A stretch of 64,000 bases of DNA from Arthrobacter jinronghuae. Lineage in GTDB: Bacteria > Actinomycetota > Actinomycetes > Actinomycetales > Micrococcaceae. Below are positions 45,256 through 53,918 of the stretch, piece by piece. Under the pieces are notes generated by a model. That model did no database searches. It was given only the letters and a program-made list of their open reading frames with translations, and had not been told where the DNA came from. Position 1 is the stretch's first letter. Each line of letters begins with the position of its first letter. The stretch lies in NCBI RefSeq assembly GCF_025244825.1, contig NZ_CP104263.1, positions 1,922,001 through 1,986,000 on the forward strand, read 5' to 3'. The position numbers were made by a program, and so were the translations under genes.

Positions 45256-45935
45256 CGCTCCGCCGCAGAGGGTCCCACGGTTTGGTGCTGCTGTGACTGA
45301 TGGGACACCGGGAGGCAACACCAGCCCCACATCGTGGGACGCTGTGCTGGTCCCAGGCCCGGCGACCTGCCCCCGCCGCACAGGGTCCCACAGTTTGGTG
45401 CTCCTGTGACTGGTGGGACCCAACCAGGCAACACCAGCCCCACATCGTGGGACGCTGCGCGGACTCTCGGCCCGGCGACCCGCCCCGCCCCGCCGCAGAG
45501 GGTCCCACAGTTTGGTGCTGCTGTGACTGGTGGGACACAACCAGGCAACAGGGGCCCCACCCACTGGGACGCTGTGCGGACTCTCGGCCCGGCGACCCGC
45601 CCCGCCGCAGAGGGTCCCACAGTTTGGTGCCCCTGTGACTGATGGGACCCAACCAGGGACCCAACCAGGCAACACCAGCCCCACATCGTGGGACGCTGTG
45701 CTGACGATCGGCCCGCCGCACAGGGTCCCACAGATTGGTGCTCCTGTGACTGATGGGACCCCACCAGGCAACGCCAGCCCCACATCGTGGGACGCTGTGC
45801 TGACGATCGGCCTGGCGACCCACCCCGCCGCAGAGGGTCCCACAGTTTGGTGCTGCTGTGACTGATGGGACCCAACCAGGCAACACCAGCCCCACCGGAT
45901 GGGACGCTGTGCGGACTCTCAACCCCGGACCCCGG
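45256..45935. repeat. Tandem array, six units of about 110-118 bp
   Basis: Units begin with GCCGCAGAGGGTCCCAC or GCCGCACAGGGTCCCAC at about 45256, 45376, 45492, 45603, 45715 and 45827. Each contains an inverted pair GGGTCCCA(C) .. (G)TGGGACCC about 20 nt apart, then CAACCAGGCAACACCAG, a small CCCAC-ATC-GTGGG hairpin, and a variable GC-rich joint. One unit has an internal duplication (GGGACCCAACCA twice near 45645-45665). The array lies between the convergent glgA and acyl-CoA dehydrogenase genes. It is related to the array at 7650-7895. No coding function. Confidence 0.88.
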
Positions 45936-45947
45936 CCGGAACCGCAG

Positions 45948-45986
45948 AAAGGGCACCACCGCACAGTGTGTGCGTCGGTGCCCTTT
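45948..45986. terminator. Hairpin between glgA and the acyl-CoA dehydrogenase
   Basis: AAAGGGCACC and GGTGCCCTTT form a perfect 10-bp stem with AAA on the left and TTT on the right, so it can act in either direction between the convergent genes. The 19-nt loop contains a GCACAGTGTGTGC inner stem. Confidence 0.75.
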
Positions 45987-45989
45987 CAG

Positions 45990-46094
45990 CTGCCCAGCTG
46001 CCCAGTGCCCGGCTTCGCCAGCCCGGCTGCCCGGCTTCGCCAGCCCGGCTGCCCGGCTTCGCCTGCCCAGCTGCCCGGCTGCCCGGCTGCCCGG
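45990..46094. repeat. Short tandem repeats, 22-bp and 8-bp periods
   Basis: CCCGGCTTCGCCAGCCCGGCTG recurs about three times from 46008, flanked by simpler GCCCGGCT / GCCCAGCT runs. It lies directly before the 3' end of the acyl-CoA dehydrogenase gene. Probably slippage-generated, non-coding. Confidence 0.75.
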
Positions 46095-46106
46095 ACCGCA
46101 GGAAAC

Positions 46107-48206
46107 CTACTTCCGGGACTTCTTCTGCTCAGCCTTGCGGCGGGCAATCAGGACCTTTTCGTCCACCGGCGCGGCGCCGCTGGCACGCAGCAGGCGCTGG
46201 TACTCCATCGCCTCGTCCTGGCGGACCTTCTCCGCACCCGTGGCAATCTTTGCCCGCAGGTGTTCCTGGCCGTAGCCGAACGAGTCGACCAGGTCCAGGG
46301 CGTGCGGACGGATCTTGGCCAGCAGGCGGTTGATGTACGGCCCCAGGGTGCGGGCGCGCTGCGCGGACAGACGCCCGTTCATGAGGTACCAGCCCAGGTT
46401 CTTTTCAATCAGGCACAGTCCGAACAGGTCGCGGACCCAGGTCATGACCTGGCGGGTGCCCGCGTCCTCCATTCGTTCCAGGCCCCGGGTGAAGGCTTCC
46501 CACTGGAGCAGTTCTGCGTGGGCGCGCGCAGCTTGGATCAGGGCGTGCTGGTTCTCGTTGAACACCGCCGCACCCTTGTCCTTCGGCAGCCCGCGGGCTT
46601 CCTTGAGTGCAGTGGCAACCTCCGCCACCATGGTGCCGACGCGGTCCGCCAACAGATCATGCTGGGTGCGCGGATCGCGCAGCGCAATGGCGGATTTCTT
46701 CTCCGACCCGGAGTCACGGAAGGACTGTGCAATCCGGCGCAGCCCGGTGCGGTGCAGGGTCACGTCCGTGGCCTGGCCCACCACGTAGCGCGCAAGGACG
46801 CCGAAGTCGGCACCGGCGAATTCCTTCGCGTAATCAGCCAGCAGGCGCTTGGCAACCAACTGCAGCAGCACCGTGTTGTCGCCCTCGAAGGTGGCGTAGA
46901 TATCCAGGTCCGCGCGCAGGGCGGTGAACCTGTTCTCGGCCAGGAACCCGGCGCCGCCGGTGGCTTCGCGGCATTCCTGCAGCGTGTCCAGGGCGTGCCA
47001 GGTGGACAGGGACTTCAATCCCGCCGCAAGGGTTTCCAGGTCCTGGCGGTCTTCGTCGGTGTCATGGGCACCGGAGAAAACGTCGTCGAACTTGTGCAGC
47101 AGTTCCTCGTGCGCGAACGTTGCAGCGAACGTGGTGGCCAGCAGGGGCAGCAGGCGGCGCTGGTGCTGCTGGTAGTCCATCAGCACCTCTTCCTTGATGT
47201 CGGAAGCACCGTTGAACTGGCGGCGCTCCGTGCCGTACTGGATGGCCGTCTTCAGCGCCAGCTTGCTCGCGTTGACGGCTGCGCCGTCGAGCGAAACGCG
47301 GCCCTGCACCAGGGTGCCGATCATGGTGAAGAAGCGGCGGCCGGGGCTCTCGATATCGGACGTGTAGGTGCCGTCCGCAGCGACGTCGCCGTACTTGTTG
47401 AGCAGGTTGGTCCGGGGGATGCGCACATTGGAGAAGTGCAGCCGGCCGTTGTCGATGCCGTTCAGGCCGCCCTTGATGCCGTCATCCTCGCCGCCGATGC
47501 CGGGCAGGAACCCGTTGTCGTCGCGAAGCTCCACATAGAAGGCATGCACGCCGTGGTCCACGCCCTGGGTGATCAGGTGTGCGAAGACGACTGCGGCCTT
47601 GCCGTTGACGGCGCCGTTGCCGATGTAATCCTTCCAGGCGGCCCGGAAGGGGGTGTTGATGATGAACTCTTCGGACGCGGCGTCGTATTCCGCGGTGGTG
47701 GCGATGCTCGCGACGTCGGAACCGTGTCCGGTTTCCGTCATGGCAAAGCAGCCGGGAATTTCCAGGCTCATGATGCCGGGCAGCCACTTTTCATGGTGTT
47801 CCCGGTTGCCCAGGTGCATCACGGCGGAACCGAAGAGACCCCACTGGACGCCGGCCTTGATCTGCAGGGACGGATCGGCCACCACGAGTTCCGTGAAGCC
47901 GGCGACGTTGGCGCCGTGGCTGTCTTCGCCGCCCACGTACTTGGGGAACGCGCCGTGGACGGACTTGCTCTCCACCAGGATCTTCAGCTGGTCCATGACC
48001 CGCTCACGGTGCTCGGTATACGTCAGCCCCGCGGGAGTCTGCATGGCTTCCATGCCGGCGATCTTGCGGGCCGCGAGCCGGTTGTCGGCCCATTTGCCGA
48101 GCAGGACACGGCCCAGCGACTCGACGTCCACGACGGCGGCGTCGTTGTCGCGGATCGTGGCACTGGCCGGGAGCTGCCGTTCGGTGGGGGAAAGTGTTTG
48201 CGTCAT
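46107..48206 (-). CDS. Acyl-CoA dehydrogenase/oxidase, FadE5-like
   Basis: Flavoprotein of 699 residues that introduces the alpha-beta double bond in acyl-CoAs. The middle domain motif CFAMTETGHGSDVASI and the C-terminal FEGDNTVLLQLVAKRLL are of the acyl-CoA oxidase subgroup, longer than ordinary dehydrogenases. The C-terminus is basic (RRKAEQKKSRK). It overlaps tetR by 4 bp (ATGA) and is divergent from a fadA2-fabG4-htdX set, the same arrangement as mycobacterial fadE5. Whether oxygen or ETF accepts electrons is not clear from sequence. Confidence 0.88.
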   Translation of the reverse strand: MTQTLSPTERQLPASATIRDNDAAVVDVESLGRVLLGKWADNRLAARKIAGMEAMQTPAGLTYTEHRERVMDQLKILVESKSVHGAFPKYVGGEDSHGANVAGFTELVVADPSLQIKAGVQWGLFGSAVMHLGNREHHEKWLPGIMSLEIPGCFAMTETGHGSDVASIATTAEYDAASEEFIINTPFRAAWKDYIGNGAVNGKAAVVFAHLITQGVDHGVHAFYVELRDDNGFLPGIGGEDDGIKGGLNGIDNGRLHFSNVRIPRTNLLNKYGDVAADGTYTSDIESPGRRFFTMIGTLVQGRVSLDGAAVNASKLALKTAIQYGTERRQFNGASDIKEEVLMDYQQHQRRLLPLLATTFAATFAHEELLHKFDDVFSGAHDTDEDRQDLETLAAGLKSLSTWHALDTLQECREATGGAGFLAENRFTALRADLDIYATFEGDNTVLLQLVAKRLLADYAKEFAGADFGVLARYVVGQATDVTLHRTGLRRIAQSFRDSGSEKKSAIALRDPRTQHDLLADRVGTMVAEVATALKEARGLPKDKGAAVFNENQHALIQAARAHAELLQWEAFTRGLERMEDAGTRQVMTWVRDLFGLCLIEKNLGWYLMNGRLSAQRARTLGPYINRLLAKIRPHALDLVDSFGYGQEHLRAKIATGAEKVRQDEAMEYQRLLRASGAAPVDEKVLIARRKAEQKKSRK

Positions 48207-48928
48207 TGCGTTTCCTTCTCGTGGTTGGAGGGAGTAGCTGGAGGGGTCGGGAGCGGATGCCCCCGGTCGTAGCCGATGCCGTCAAAGAGCCAGGCGGTCA
48301 GCTGGTCGGTCATTTGTTCTTCGGTCGGCTTCCCGGGGCCGGGGGGAGCGGCAATCCAGCGCTCACCGGCTGCCCGGATCATCCCGAGTGCCGCCGTAGG
48401 CCAGTACTGCGCGGTAGCGCTGGCCTCGGGCGGAACCTCCCGGCCCGCCAGGTAATGGCGCATGGCCGAGTCCATCATTGCGGTGATGGCTTCGAAGAAG
48501 GAGGAGAGGGTGCTGTCGATCTGTCCCGGTCCGCCGTCTGCCAGCTGTCCGGTCACGAACAGGTAGACGTTGGGGGAGGTTTCGGCCATCTGCAGGTAGG
48601 CGGAGACCATCGCACGGAGCCCCGACCTGGCGGAGGGGGCGGTACGGCCTGCATCCAGGATCTTTTCCTGCATCCGGGCCACCGCCATTTCGCCCATGGC
48701 TTTCTGCAGTCCGGCCTTGTCCCCGAAGTAGCGGTAGAAGACGGACTTCGAGGTCCCGGACGCGGCGGCAATCTCTTCCATCGACGCCGCGCAGCCCAGG
48801 GTGTGGACGGCCCGGCGCGCCGTCTTGATGAGGGTACGACGGCGCTCGGCCCGGTGCGCTTCCCAGCGGAGGGCGCGGCCGTCCGCAGCCGGGGACGGCG
48901 CGGAAGGATCTTCAAGTGCGTTGTTCAC
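48203..48928 (-). CDS. TetR family transcriptional regulator
   Basis: DNA-binding regulator of 241 residues. The N-terminal helix-turn-helix is near 33-77 (LIKTARRAVHTLG, MEEIAAASGTSKSVFYRYFGDKAGL). The C-terminal ligand domain is helical and of the kind seen in fatty-acyl-CoA-responsive TetR proteins, ending in a Pro-rich tail. It is translationally coupled to the FadE5-like gene and divergent from the thiolase gene, so it most likely controls both transcripts through the 80-bp gap. Confidence 0.9.
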   Translation of the reverse strand: MNNALEDPSAPSPAADGRALRWEAHRAERRRTLIKTARRAVHTLGCAASMEEIAAASGTSKSVFYRYFGDKAGLQKAMGEMAVARMQEKILDAGRTAPSARSGLRAMVSAYLQMAETSPNVYLFVTGQLADGGPGQIDSTLSSFFEAITAMMDSAMRHYLAGREVPPEASATAQYWPTAALGMIRAAGERWIAAPPGPGKPTEEQMTDQLTAWLFDGIGYDRGHPLPTPPATPSNHEKETQ

Positions 48929-48947
48929 GATACTGAGCGTATCAGGT

Positions 48948-48971
48948 ACGCTGGGTTACAGTAACTGGCGT
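48948..48971. promoter_or_regulatory. Candidate TetR operator
   Basis: The palindrome GTTAC-A-GTAAC at 48955-48965 is flanked by ACGC on the left and GCGT on the right, giving near-symmetry over 24 bp. It lies midway between the divergent tetR and thiolase genes. The assignment rests on position and symmetry only. Confidence 0.5.
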
Positions 48972-49008
48972 CACACCCACCCCCATGGACTCCCAAGGAG
49001 AACGACGA

Positions 49009-50346
49009 ATGGCTGCACAGCCTGAACCCGCACGAGCTACACCCACGAACAACGGCGCCGGGTCTTCGGTGCGCAAGGCGGTGGTGATCGGCGGAAACCG
49101 CATTCCCTTCGCCCGCTCGGGCGGCAAGTACACGTACAGCTCCAACCAGGACATGCTCACGGCCGCCCTTGACGGGCTGATTGCCCGCTTCGGCCTGCAG
49201 GGCGAGCGGATCGGCGAAGTAGCCGGCGGAGCAGTCCTCAAGCACTCCCGCGACTTCAACCTGACCCGCGAAGCGGTCCTGGGCTCGGCGCTGTCGCCGG
49301 AAACCCCCGCCTATGACGTGCAGCAGGCCTGCGCCACGGGCCTCGAGACAGTGGTCAGCCTGGCAAACAAGATCAAGCTGGGACAGCTCGAATCCGCCAT
49401 CGCCGGCGGCGTCGACTCCGCCTCGGACGCACCTATCGCCGTCAGCGAAGGCCTCCGCCGTGCACTGCTGGACCTCTCCCGCGCCCGGACCACCAAGCAG
49501 AAGCTGGCAGCCGTTGCCAAGATCCGCCCCAAGGACCTGTCCCCGAACGCGCCGTCCACCGGCGAACCGCGCACCGGACTGTCCATGGGCGAGCACCAGG
49601 CGCTGACCACCGCCCAGTGGAAGATCACCCGCGAGGCCCAGGACGAGCTGGCCTTCAACAGCCACCGCAACATGGCCGCCGCCTACGACCGCGGTTTCTT
49701 CGACGACCTCGTGACCCCGTACCGCGGCCTGGCAAAGGACGCGAACCTGCGTCCCGACACCACCATGGAAAAGCTTGCCAAGCTCAAGCCGGCCTTCGGC
49801 AAGAGCCTGGGCGATGAAGCCACCATGACCGCCGGCAACTCCACCCCGCTGACCGACGGCGCCTCCGTGGTGCTGCTGGGCTCCGAGGACTACGCCCGCG
49901 AACACGACCTGCCGATGCTGGCGAACATCGTGGATGCAGAAGCCGGCGCCGTCGACTTCGTGCACGGCAAGGACGGTCTGCTGATGGCTCCGGCCTTCGC
50001 CGTACCGCGCCTGTTGGCCCGCCACAACCTGACCTTCGATGACTTCGACTTCTTCGAAATCCACGAGGCCTTCGCCGGCACCGTCCTCTCCACCCTGGCT
50101 GCCTGGGAGGACGAGGAATTCTGCCGCACCCGGCTGGGCCTGGATGCGCCGCTGGGCAGCATCGACCGCAGCAAGCTCAACGTCAACGGCTCCTCGCTGG
50201 CAGCCGGGCACCCCTTCGCCGCCACCGGTGGACGAATTGTGGCCTCGCTGGCCAAGATGCTGCATGAAAAGGGTTCGGGCCGCGGCCTGATCTCCATCTG
50301 CGCTGCCGGCGGCCAGGGCCTCGTCGCAATCCTCGAGGCGCGCTGA
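49009..50346 (+). CDS. Acetyl-CoA acetyltransferase (thiolase, FadA2-like)
   Basis: Thiolase of 445 residues acting in beta-oxidation or its reverse. The nucleophilic Cys108 is in DVQQACATGLE, the active-site His in HEAFAGTV and GHPFAATGGR, and the second Cys in SICAAGGQG. Length and the extended loop after PTGEPRTG fit the FadI/FadA2 group. AAGGAG precedes the ATG at 49009 by 8 nt. fabG4 begins 2 nt after its stop. Order matches Mycobacterium fadA2-fabG4-htdX. Confidence 0.93.
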   Translation: MAAQPEPARATPTNNGAGSSVRKAVVIGGNRIPFARSGGKYTYSSNQDMLTAALDGLIARFGLQGERIGEVAGGAVLKHSRDFNLTREAVLGSALSPETPAYDVQQACATGLETVVSLANKIKLGQLESAIAGGVDSASDAPIAVSEGLRRALLDLSRARTTKQKLAAVAKIRPKDLSPNAPSTGEPRTGLSMGEHQALTTAQWKITREAQDELAFNSHRNMAAAYDRGFFDDLVTPYRGLAKDANLRPDTTMEKLAKLKPAFGKSLGDEATMTAGNSTPLTDGASVVLLGSEDYAREHDLPMLANIVDAEAGAVDFVHGKDGLLMAPAFAVPRLLARHNLTFDDFDFFEIHEAFAGTVLSTLAAWEDEEFCRTRLGLDAPLGSIDRSKLNVNGSSLAAGHPFAATGGRIVASLAKMLHEKGSGRGLISICAAGGQGLVAILEAR

Positions 50347-50348
50347 TC

Positions 50349-51689
50349 ATGAGTGATACCTACCTGAACCTCGTAAACAGCGGTTTCACCAAGGAGCTGT
50401 CCAAGAAGCTCGGCCTGCCCCGGCCGGCCATCCTGCGCCGCTTCGACCCGTCCAAGCCCCTGGTGCCGGGCCCGGTGCTTGTGCTCGGCAGGAGCGCTGC
50501 CGCCGATGAGCTCTCCCGCCTGCTCCTTGACTGGGACCAGGACGTCCGCCGGCATGCCACGCCAAAGGAAAAGCTCGGCGCCATCCTGATTGTGCTCGAC
50601 GACGCCGCGGCGCCTACGGACCTGGGCGAACCGACCCTGGCCGCCGGCGCAGCCCTGCGGGATCTGGCTCCCGGCGGACGGATCGTCACCGTTTCCCGGC
50701 CCGCCCCGGAAGCCCAGGACCCGGCCGCCGCCGCGGCGCGCCAGGGTGTCGACGGCACCCTGCGTTCCATTGCGCACGAACTGCGCGGCGGTGCGACGGC
50801 CAACGGCATCGTGCTGGCCAACGGCGTGCAAGCAACGGCCCCCTCGGTGGCGGCCGCACTGCGGTTCCTGCTGTCGGGCAAGAGTGCCTACGTCAACGGC
50901 CAGTTCATCACCGTCGGTTCCGATGCCGGTGAGCTTCCGCAGGACTGGAACGCGCCTCTCGCCGGCAAGGTCGCCGTGGTCACCGGTGCCGCGCGCGGCA
51001 TCGGTGCGGCCATCGCCCGCGTGCTGCACCGCGACGGCGCCTCCGTGATCGTGGTGGACGTGCCGGCCGCGGGGGAGCAGCTGGCGAAGGTGGCCAACGA
51101 AATCTCCGGCACCGCGCTGCAGGTCGACATCACGCGCGAAGATGCTGCGGACCGCATCCTCACCCACGCCGTCGAACGCTACGGGCACCTGGACATCGTG
51201 ATCCACAACGCCGGCATCACCCGCGACAAGCTGCTGGCCAACATGGACGAAGCCCGCTGGGGTTCGGTCATTGCCGTCAACATTGCCTCGCAGCTGCGGA
51301 TGAACGAAACCTTCCTCGCTTCGGGCGGCTTCAGCCCCGAGGGCCGGATCGTTTCGCTGGCCTCCACCAGCGGCATTGCCGGCAACCGCGGCCAGACCAA
51401 CTACGCAGCCTCCAAGGGCGGCGTCATCGGCATGGTCCGGGCCACTGCCCCGCTGCTGGCACCGCGCGGCGGCTCGATCAACGCCGTCGCACCGGGCTTC
51501 ATTGAAACCGACATGACCGCTGCCATTCCCGCGCTTACCCGGCAGGTGGCCCGTAGGCTGTCCAGCCTGCAGCAGGGCGGCCTGCCGGTGGACGTGGCCG
51601 AAACCATTTCCTTCCTCGCCTCCGACGCCGCAGCCGGCGTCAACGGCCAGGTAGTGCGGGTCTGCGGTCAGAACATGGTGGGCGCATGA
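50349..51689 (+). CDS. High-molecular-weight 3-oxoacyl reductase, FabG4-like
   Basis: NAD(H)-dependent 3-oxoacyl-CoA/ACP reductase of 446 residues. Residues 1-200 form the flavodoxin-like N-terminal domain particular to HMw FabG. The SDR domain starts near 208 with VVTGAARGIG, followed by NAGITRDKLLANM, the catalytic Ser in LASTSGIAG, YAASK, and APGFIETDMT. It begins 2 nt after the thiolase stop, and its TGA overlaps the ATG of the hydratase gene (ATGA). The three enzymes cover hydration, reduction and thiolysis of acyl-CoA. Confidence 0.93.
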   Translation: MSDTYLNLVNSGFTKELSKKLGLPRPAILRRFDPSKPLVPGPVLVLGRSAAADELSRLLLDWDQDVRRHATPKEKLGAILIVLDDAAAPTDLGEPTLAAGAALRDLAPGGRIVTVSRPAPEAQDPAAAAARQGVDGTLRSIAHELRGGATANGIVLANGVQATAPSVAAALRFLLSGKSAYVNGQFITVGSDAGELPQDWNAPLAGKVAVVTGAARGIGAAIARVLHRDGASVIVVDVPAAGEQLAKVANEISGTALQVDITREDAADRILTHAVERYGHLDIVIHNAGITRDKLLANMDEARWGSVIAVNIASQLRMNETFLASGGFSPEGRIVSLASTSGIAGNRGQTNYAASKGGVIGMVRATAPLLAPRGGSINAVAPGFIETDMTAAIPALTRQVARRLSSLQQGGLPVDVAETISFLASDAAAGVNGQVVRVCGQNMVGA

Positions 51690-52606
51690 CCGACACCCAG
51701 CTGAGCGAGATTCCCACGCTCGGGCGGCTTTACGCCGGTGCGGTGGGGAGCGCGGCGAAGTCACGCCTGTCACCGTCGAAGGCCGCGGGCACGCTGACGG
51801 CGGACCGGCACGTGGTCCGCGGGGCGTCCGTGGACCTGGCCCGGCTCACCGATTTCCAGCGCCTGGTCCAGCACAGCGCCAGCGACTACCTGCCCACCGG
51901 CTACGTGCATACCTTCGCGTTCCCGGTGGCCATGAGCCTGATGGCGCGCGAGGACTTCCCGCTGCCGCTTTTGGGCATGGTGCACCTGCGCAATGAGGTG
52001 CAGCATCTGCGGCCGATCCACTACGGCGAAGCGCTGACGGTTACGGCGTGGGCGGAGAACCTCGCCGGGCACCGTGCCGGCACCCAGGTGGAACTCGTTG
52101 CGGAGGTCACCGTTGAGGCCGACGGCGGCCCGGAAACCGTGTGGCGGGGCCGTTCCACCTATCTGGCCAAGGGTGTTTTCCTGCCGAAGTTCGACCGCCC
52201 GGACAAGTCTGCGGTGCGCGCGGAATTCGTTCCCCCGCTCCCGACGGCGCTGTGGCGCCTGGGTGCCGACGCCGGACGCAACTACGCCCGGGTCTCCGGC
52301 GACTTCAACCCCATCCACCTGAGCCGCCTGTCGGCGAAGGCGCTGGGCATGAAGCAGTCACTGGCCCACGGCATGTACCTGGCCTCACGGGTCGTCGCGG
52401 ATTCCGTGCAGACCCACGAGGGCCCGTTCCAGTGGACCATCGACTTCGAGGCTCCGGTGTTCCTGCCGGCGACCGTGGCCGTGGCTATCTCGGACGAGCA
52501 GACGCCCGGCGGCTGGTCCGGCTCCACCTTCACGGGCTGGAACCCGCGTTCCCACCGGCGGCATTTCTCCGGTTCGGTAACTCCGCTGGCCGCAGCCCGG
52601 GCCTGA
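51686..52606 (+). CDS. MaoC-like 3-hydroxyacyl-thioester dehydratase (HtdX-like)
   Basis: Double hot-dog dehydratase/hydratase of 306 residues. The C-terminal half has the hydratase-2 motif YARVSGDFNPIHLSRLSAKALG with catalytic Asp and His, then LAHGMYLAS. The N-terminal hot-dog half (LRPIHYGEALTV) lacks that motif, as in mycobacterial HtdX. It is the last gene of the thiolase - FabG4-like - dehydratase operon and is followed by a terminator. Confidence 0.92.
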   Translation: MTDTQLSEIPTLGRLYAGAVGSAAKSRLSPSKAAGTLTADRHVVRGASVDLARLTDFQRLVQHSASDYLPTGYVHTFAFPVAMSLMAREDFPLPLLGMVHLRNEVQHLRPIHYGEALTVTAWAENLAGHRAGTQVELVAEVTVEADGGPETVWRGRSTYLAKGVFLPKFDRPDKSAVRAEFVPPLPTALWRLGADAGRNYARVSGDFNPIHLSRLSAKALGMKQSLAHGMYLASRVVADSVQTHEGPFQWTIDFEAPVFLPATVAVAISDEQTPGGWSGSTFTGWNPRSHRRHFSGSVTPLAAARA

Positions 52607-52620
52607 GCCCCCGGCCCCAG

Positions 52621-52662
52621 AGCCCGTCCGTCTCCGGCAGCACCCGGAAGCGGACGGGCTTT
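52621..52662 (+). terminator. Terminator after the fatty-acid operon
   Basis: AGCCCGTCCG and CGGACGGGCT form a 10-bp stem with an inner CCGG/CCGG pairing, followed by TT, 14 nt after the dehydratase stop codon. Confidence 0.8.
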
Positions 52663-52688
52663 GATGCGCCTGATGCTAAGGTTCCCTC

Positions 52689-53912
52689 ATGATTGATGCT
52701 CCCGGCCTGCTGGTTGCCGCCAAGGAACTCGACGCCGCAGACCCCCTCGCCGGATACCGGAACCGGTTCCTGCCGGCGGAGGGAGTCCACGCATATCTGG
52801 ACGGAAATTCGCTCGGCCGCCCGCTCCGTGCCACCGCCGAAAACCTCCAGGACTTCGTCTCCCGCCAGTGGGGCGGGCGCCTGATCCGCGGCTGGGACGA
52901 GGAATGGCTCGAACTGCCCGGCCGGATCGGCGACGCCCTCGGCGAGGTGGCGCTCGGTGCCGCTCCCGGGCAGTGCATCGTGGCGGATTCCACCACCGTG
53001 CTGCTCTACAAGCTGGCACGCGCCGCCGTCGCCGCCCGTCCCGGCCGCACCGAGATCCTGCTCGATGCCGACAACTTCCCGACGGACCGGTACGTCCTCG
53101 AAGGCGTGGCCCGCGAATGCGGGCTGACCCTGCGCTGGGTGTCCGCCGACTACGCCGGCGGAGTGAGCGCCGAAGCGGTGGCGGCCGCCGTCGGCCCGCA
53201 GACGGCGCTGGCCGTGTTCAGCCACGTGGCCTACCGCTCCGGGTACCTTGCCGATTCAGCGGCCATCAACAAAATCGTGCACGACGCCGGCGGGCTGGTC
53301 CTGTGGGACCTGTGCCATTCGGTGGGTGCCGTACCCGCCGAGCTGGACGCCGAGGGAGCGGACTACGCCGTCGGCTGCAGCTACAAGTACCTCAACGGCG
53401 GCCCGGGCGCACCGGCCTGGGCCTACGTGGCGGCCCGCCATCAGGCGGACTTCTCCCAGCCCATCCAGGGCTGGCTGGGTTCCAGTGACCCGTTCGGCAT
53501 GGCGCAGGGCTATGTTCCGGCCGAGGGCATCCGCCGCCTGGTCTCCGGCACCCCTCCCATCCTGGGCATGCTCGCCATGCAGGACATGATTGCCCTGCTC
53601 CGGGAGACCGGCATGGAGGCAGTGCGCGCGAAGTCGCAGGCGCTTACCGAATACGCTGTCACCGCCGTTGACGCGCTGCTGGCTCCGCGCGGCGTCGTGC
53701 TGGCCTCGCCGCGCGATCCGGAGCGCCGCGGCAGCCACATCACCATCGACCATCCGAAGTTCAAAGCAGTGACCGCCGCACTCTGGGAGCAGGGGATCAT
53801 TCCGGACTACCGCAATCCGGACGGCATCCGACTGGGCCTGTCGCCCCTGTCCACGTCCTTCGTGGAGACGTTCACCGGAATCGAAGCGGTACTGGCCAAG
53901 CTCCAGGACTAA
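52689..53912 (+). CDS. kynU: Kynureninase
   Basis: PLP enzyme that cleaves kynurenine to anthranilate and alanine in tryptophan breakdown. The 407-residue protein shows the N-terminal YLDGNSLGR, the cofactor-binding LWDLCHSVGAVP, and the Schiff-base lysine at about 235 in SYKYLNGGPGAPAW. TAAGGT at 52677-52682 is 6 nt before the ATG and no ribosome site is present, so it is probably leaderless. No tryptophan dioxygenase or formamidase gene lies nearby. Confidence 0.94.
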   Translation: MIDAPGLLVAAKELDAADPLAGYRNRFLPAEGVHAYLDGNSLGRPLRATAENLQDFVSRQWGGRLIRGWDEEWLELPGRIGDALGEVALGAAPGQCIVADSTTVLLYKLARAAVAARPGRTEILLDADNFPTDRYVLEGVARECGLTLRWVSADYAGGVSAEAVAAAVGPQTALAVFSHVAYRSGYLADSAAINKIVHDAGGLVLWDLCHSVGAVPAELDAEGADYAVGCSYKYLNGGPGAPAWAYVAARHQADFSQPIQGWLGSSDPFGMAQGYVPAEGIRRLVSGTPPILGMLAMQDMIALLRETGMEAVRAKSQALTEYAVTAVDALLAPRGVVLASPRDPERRGSHITIDHPKFKAVTAALWEQGIIPDYRNPDGIRLGLSPLSTSFVETFTGIEAVLAKLQD

Positions 53913-53918
53913 CAGGCC

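Noticed and set aside
45300..45865. Several open frames on both strands in the glgA-downstream array
   Set aside because: Produced by the repeat unit lacking stops; they encode the same peptide pattern repeatedly and overlap each other on both strands.
49890..51773. A 627-codon minus-strand frame opposite thiolase and FabG4-like genes
   Set aside because: Antisense shadow spanning two good plus-strand genes and their junction; no recognisable domain.
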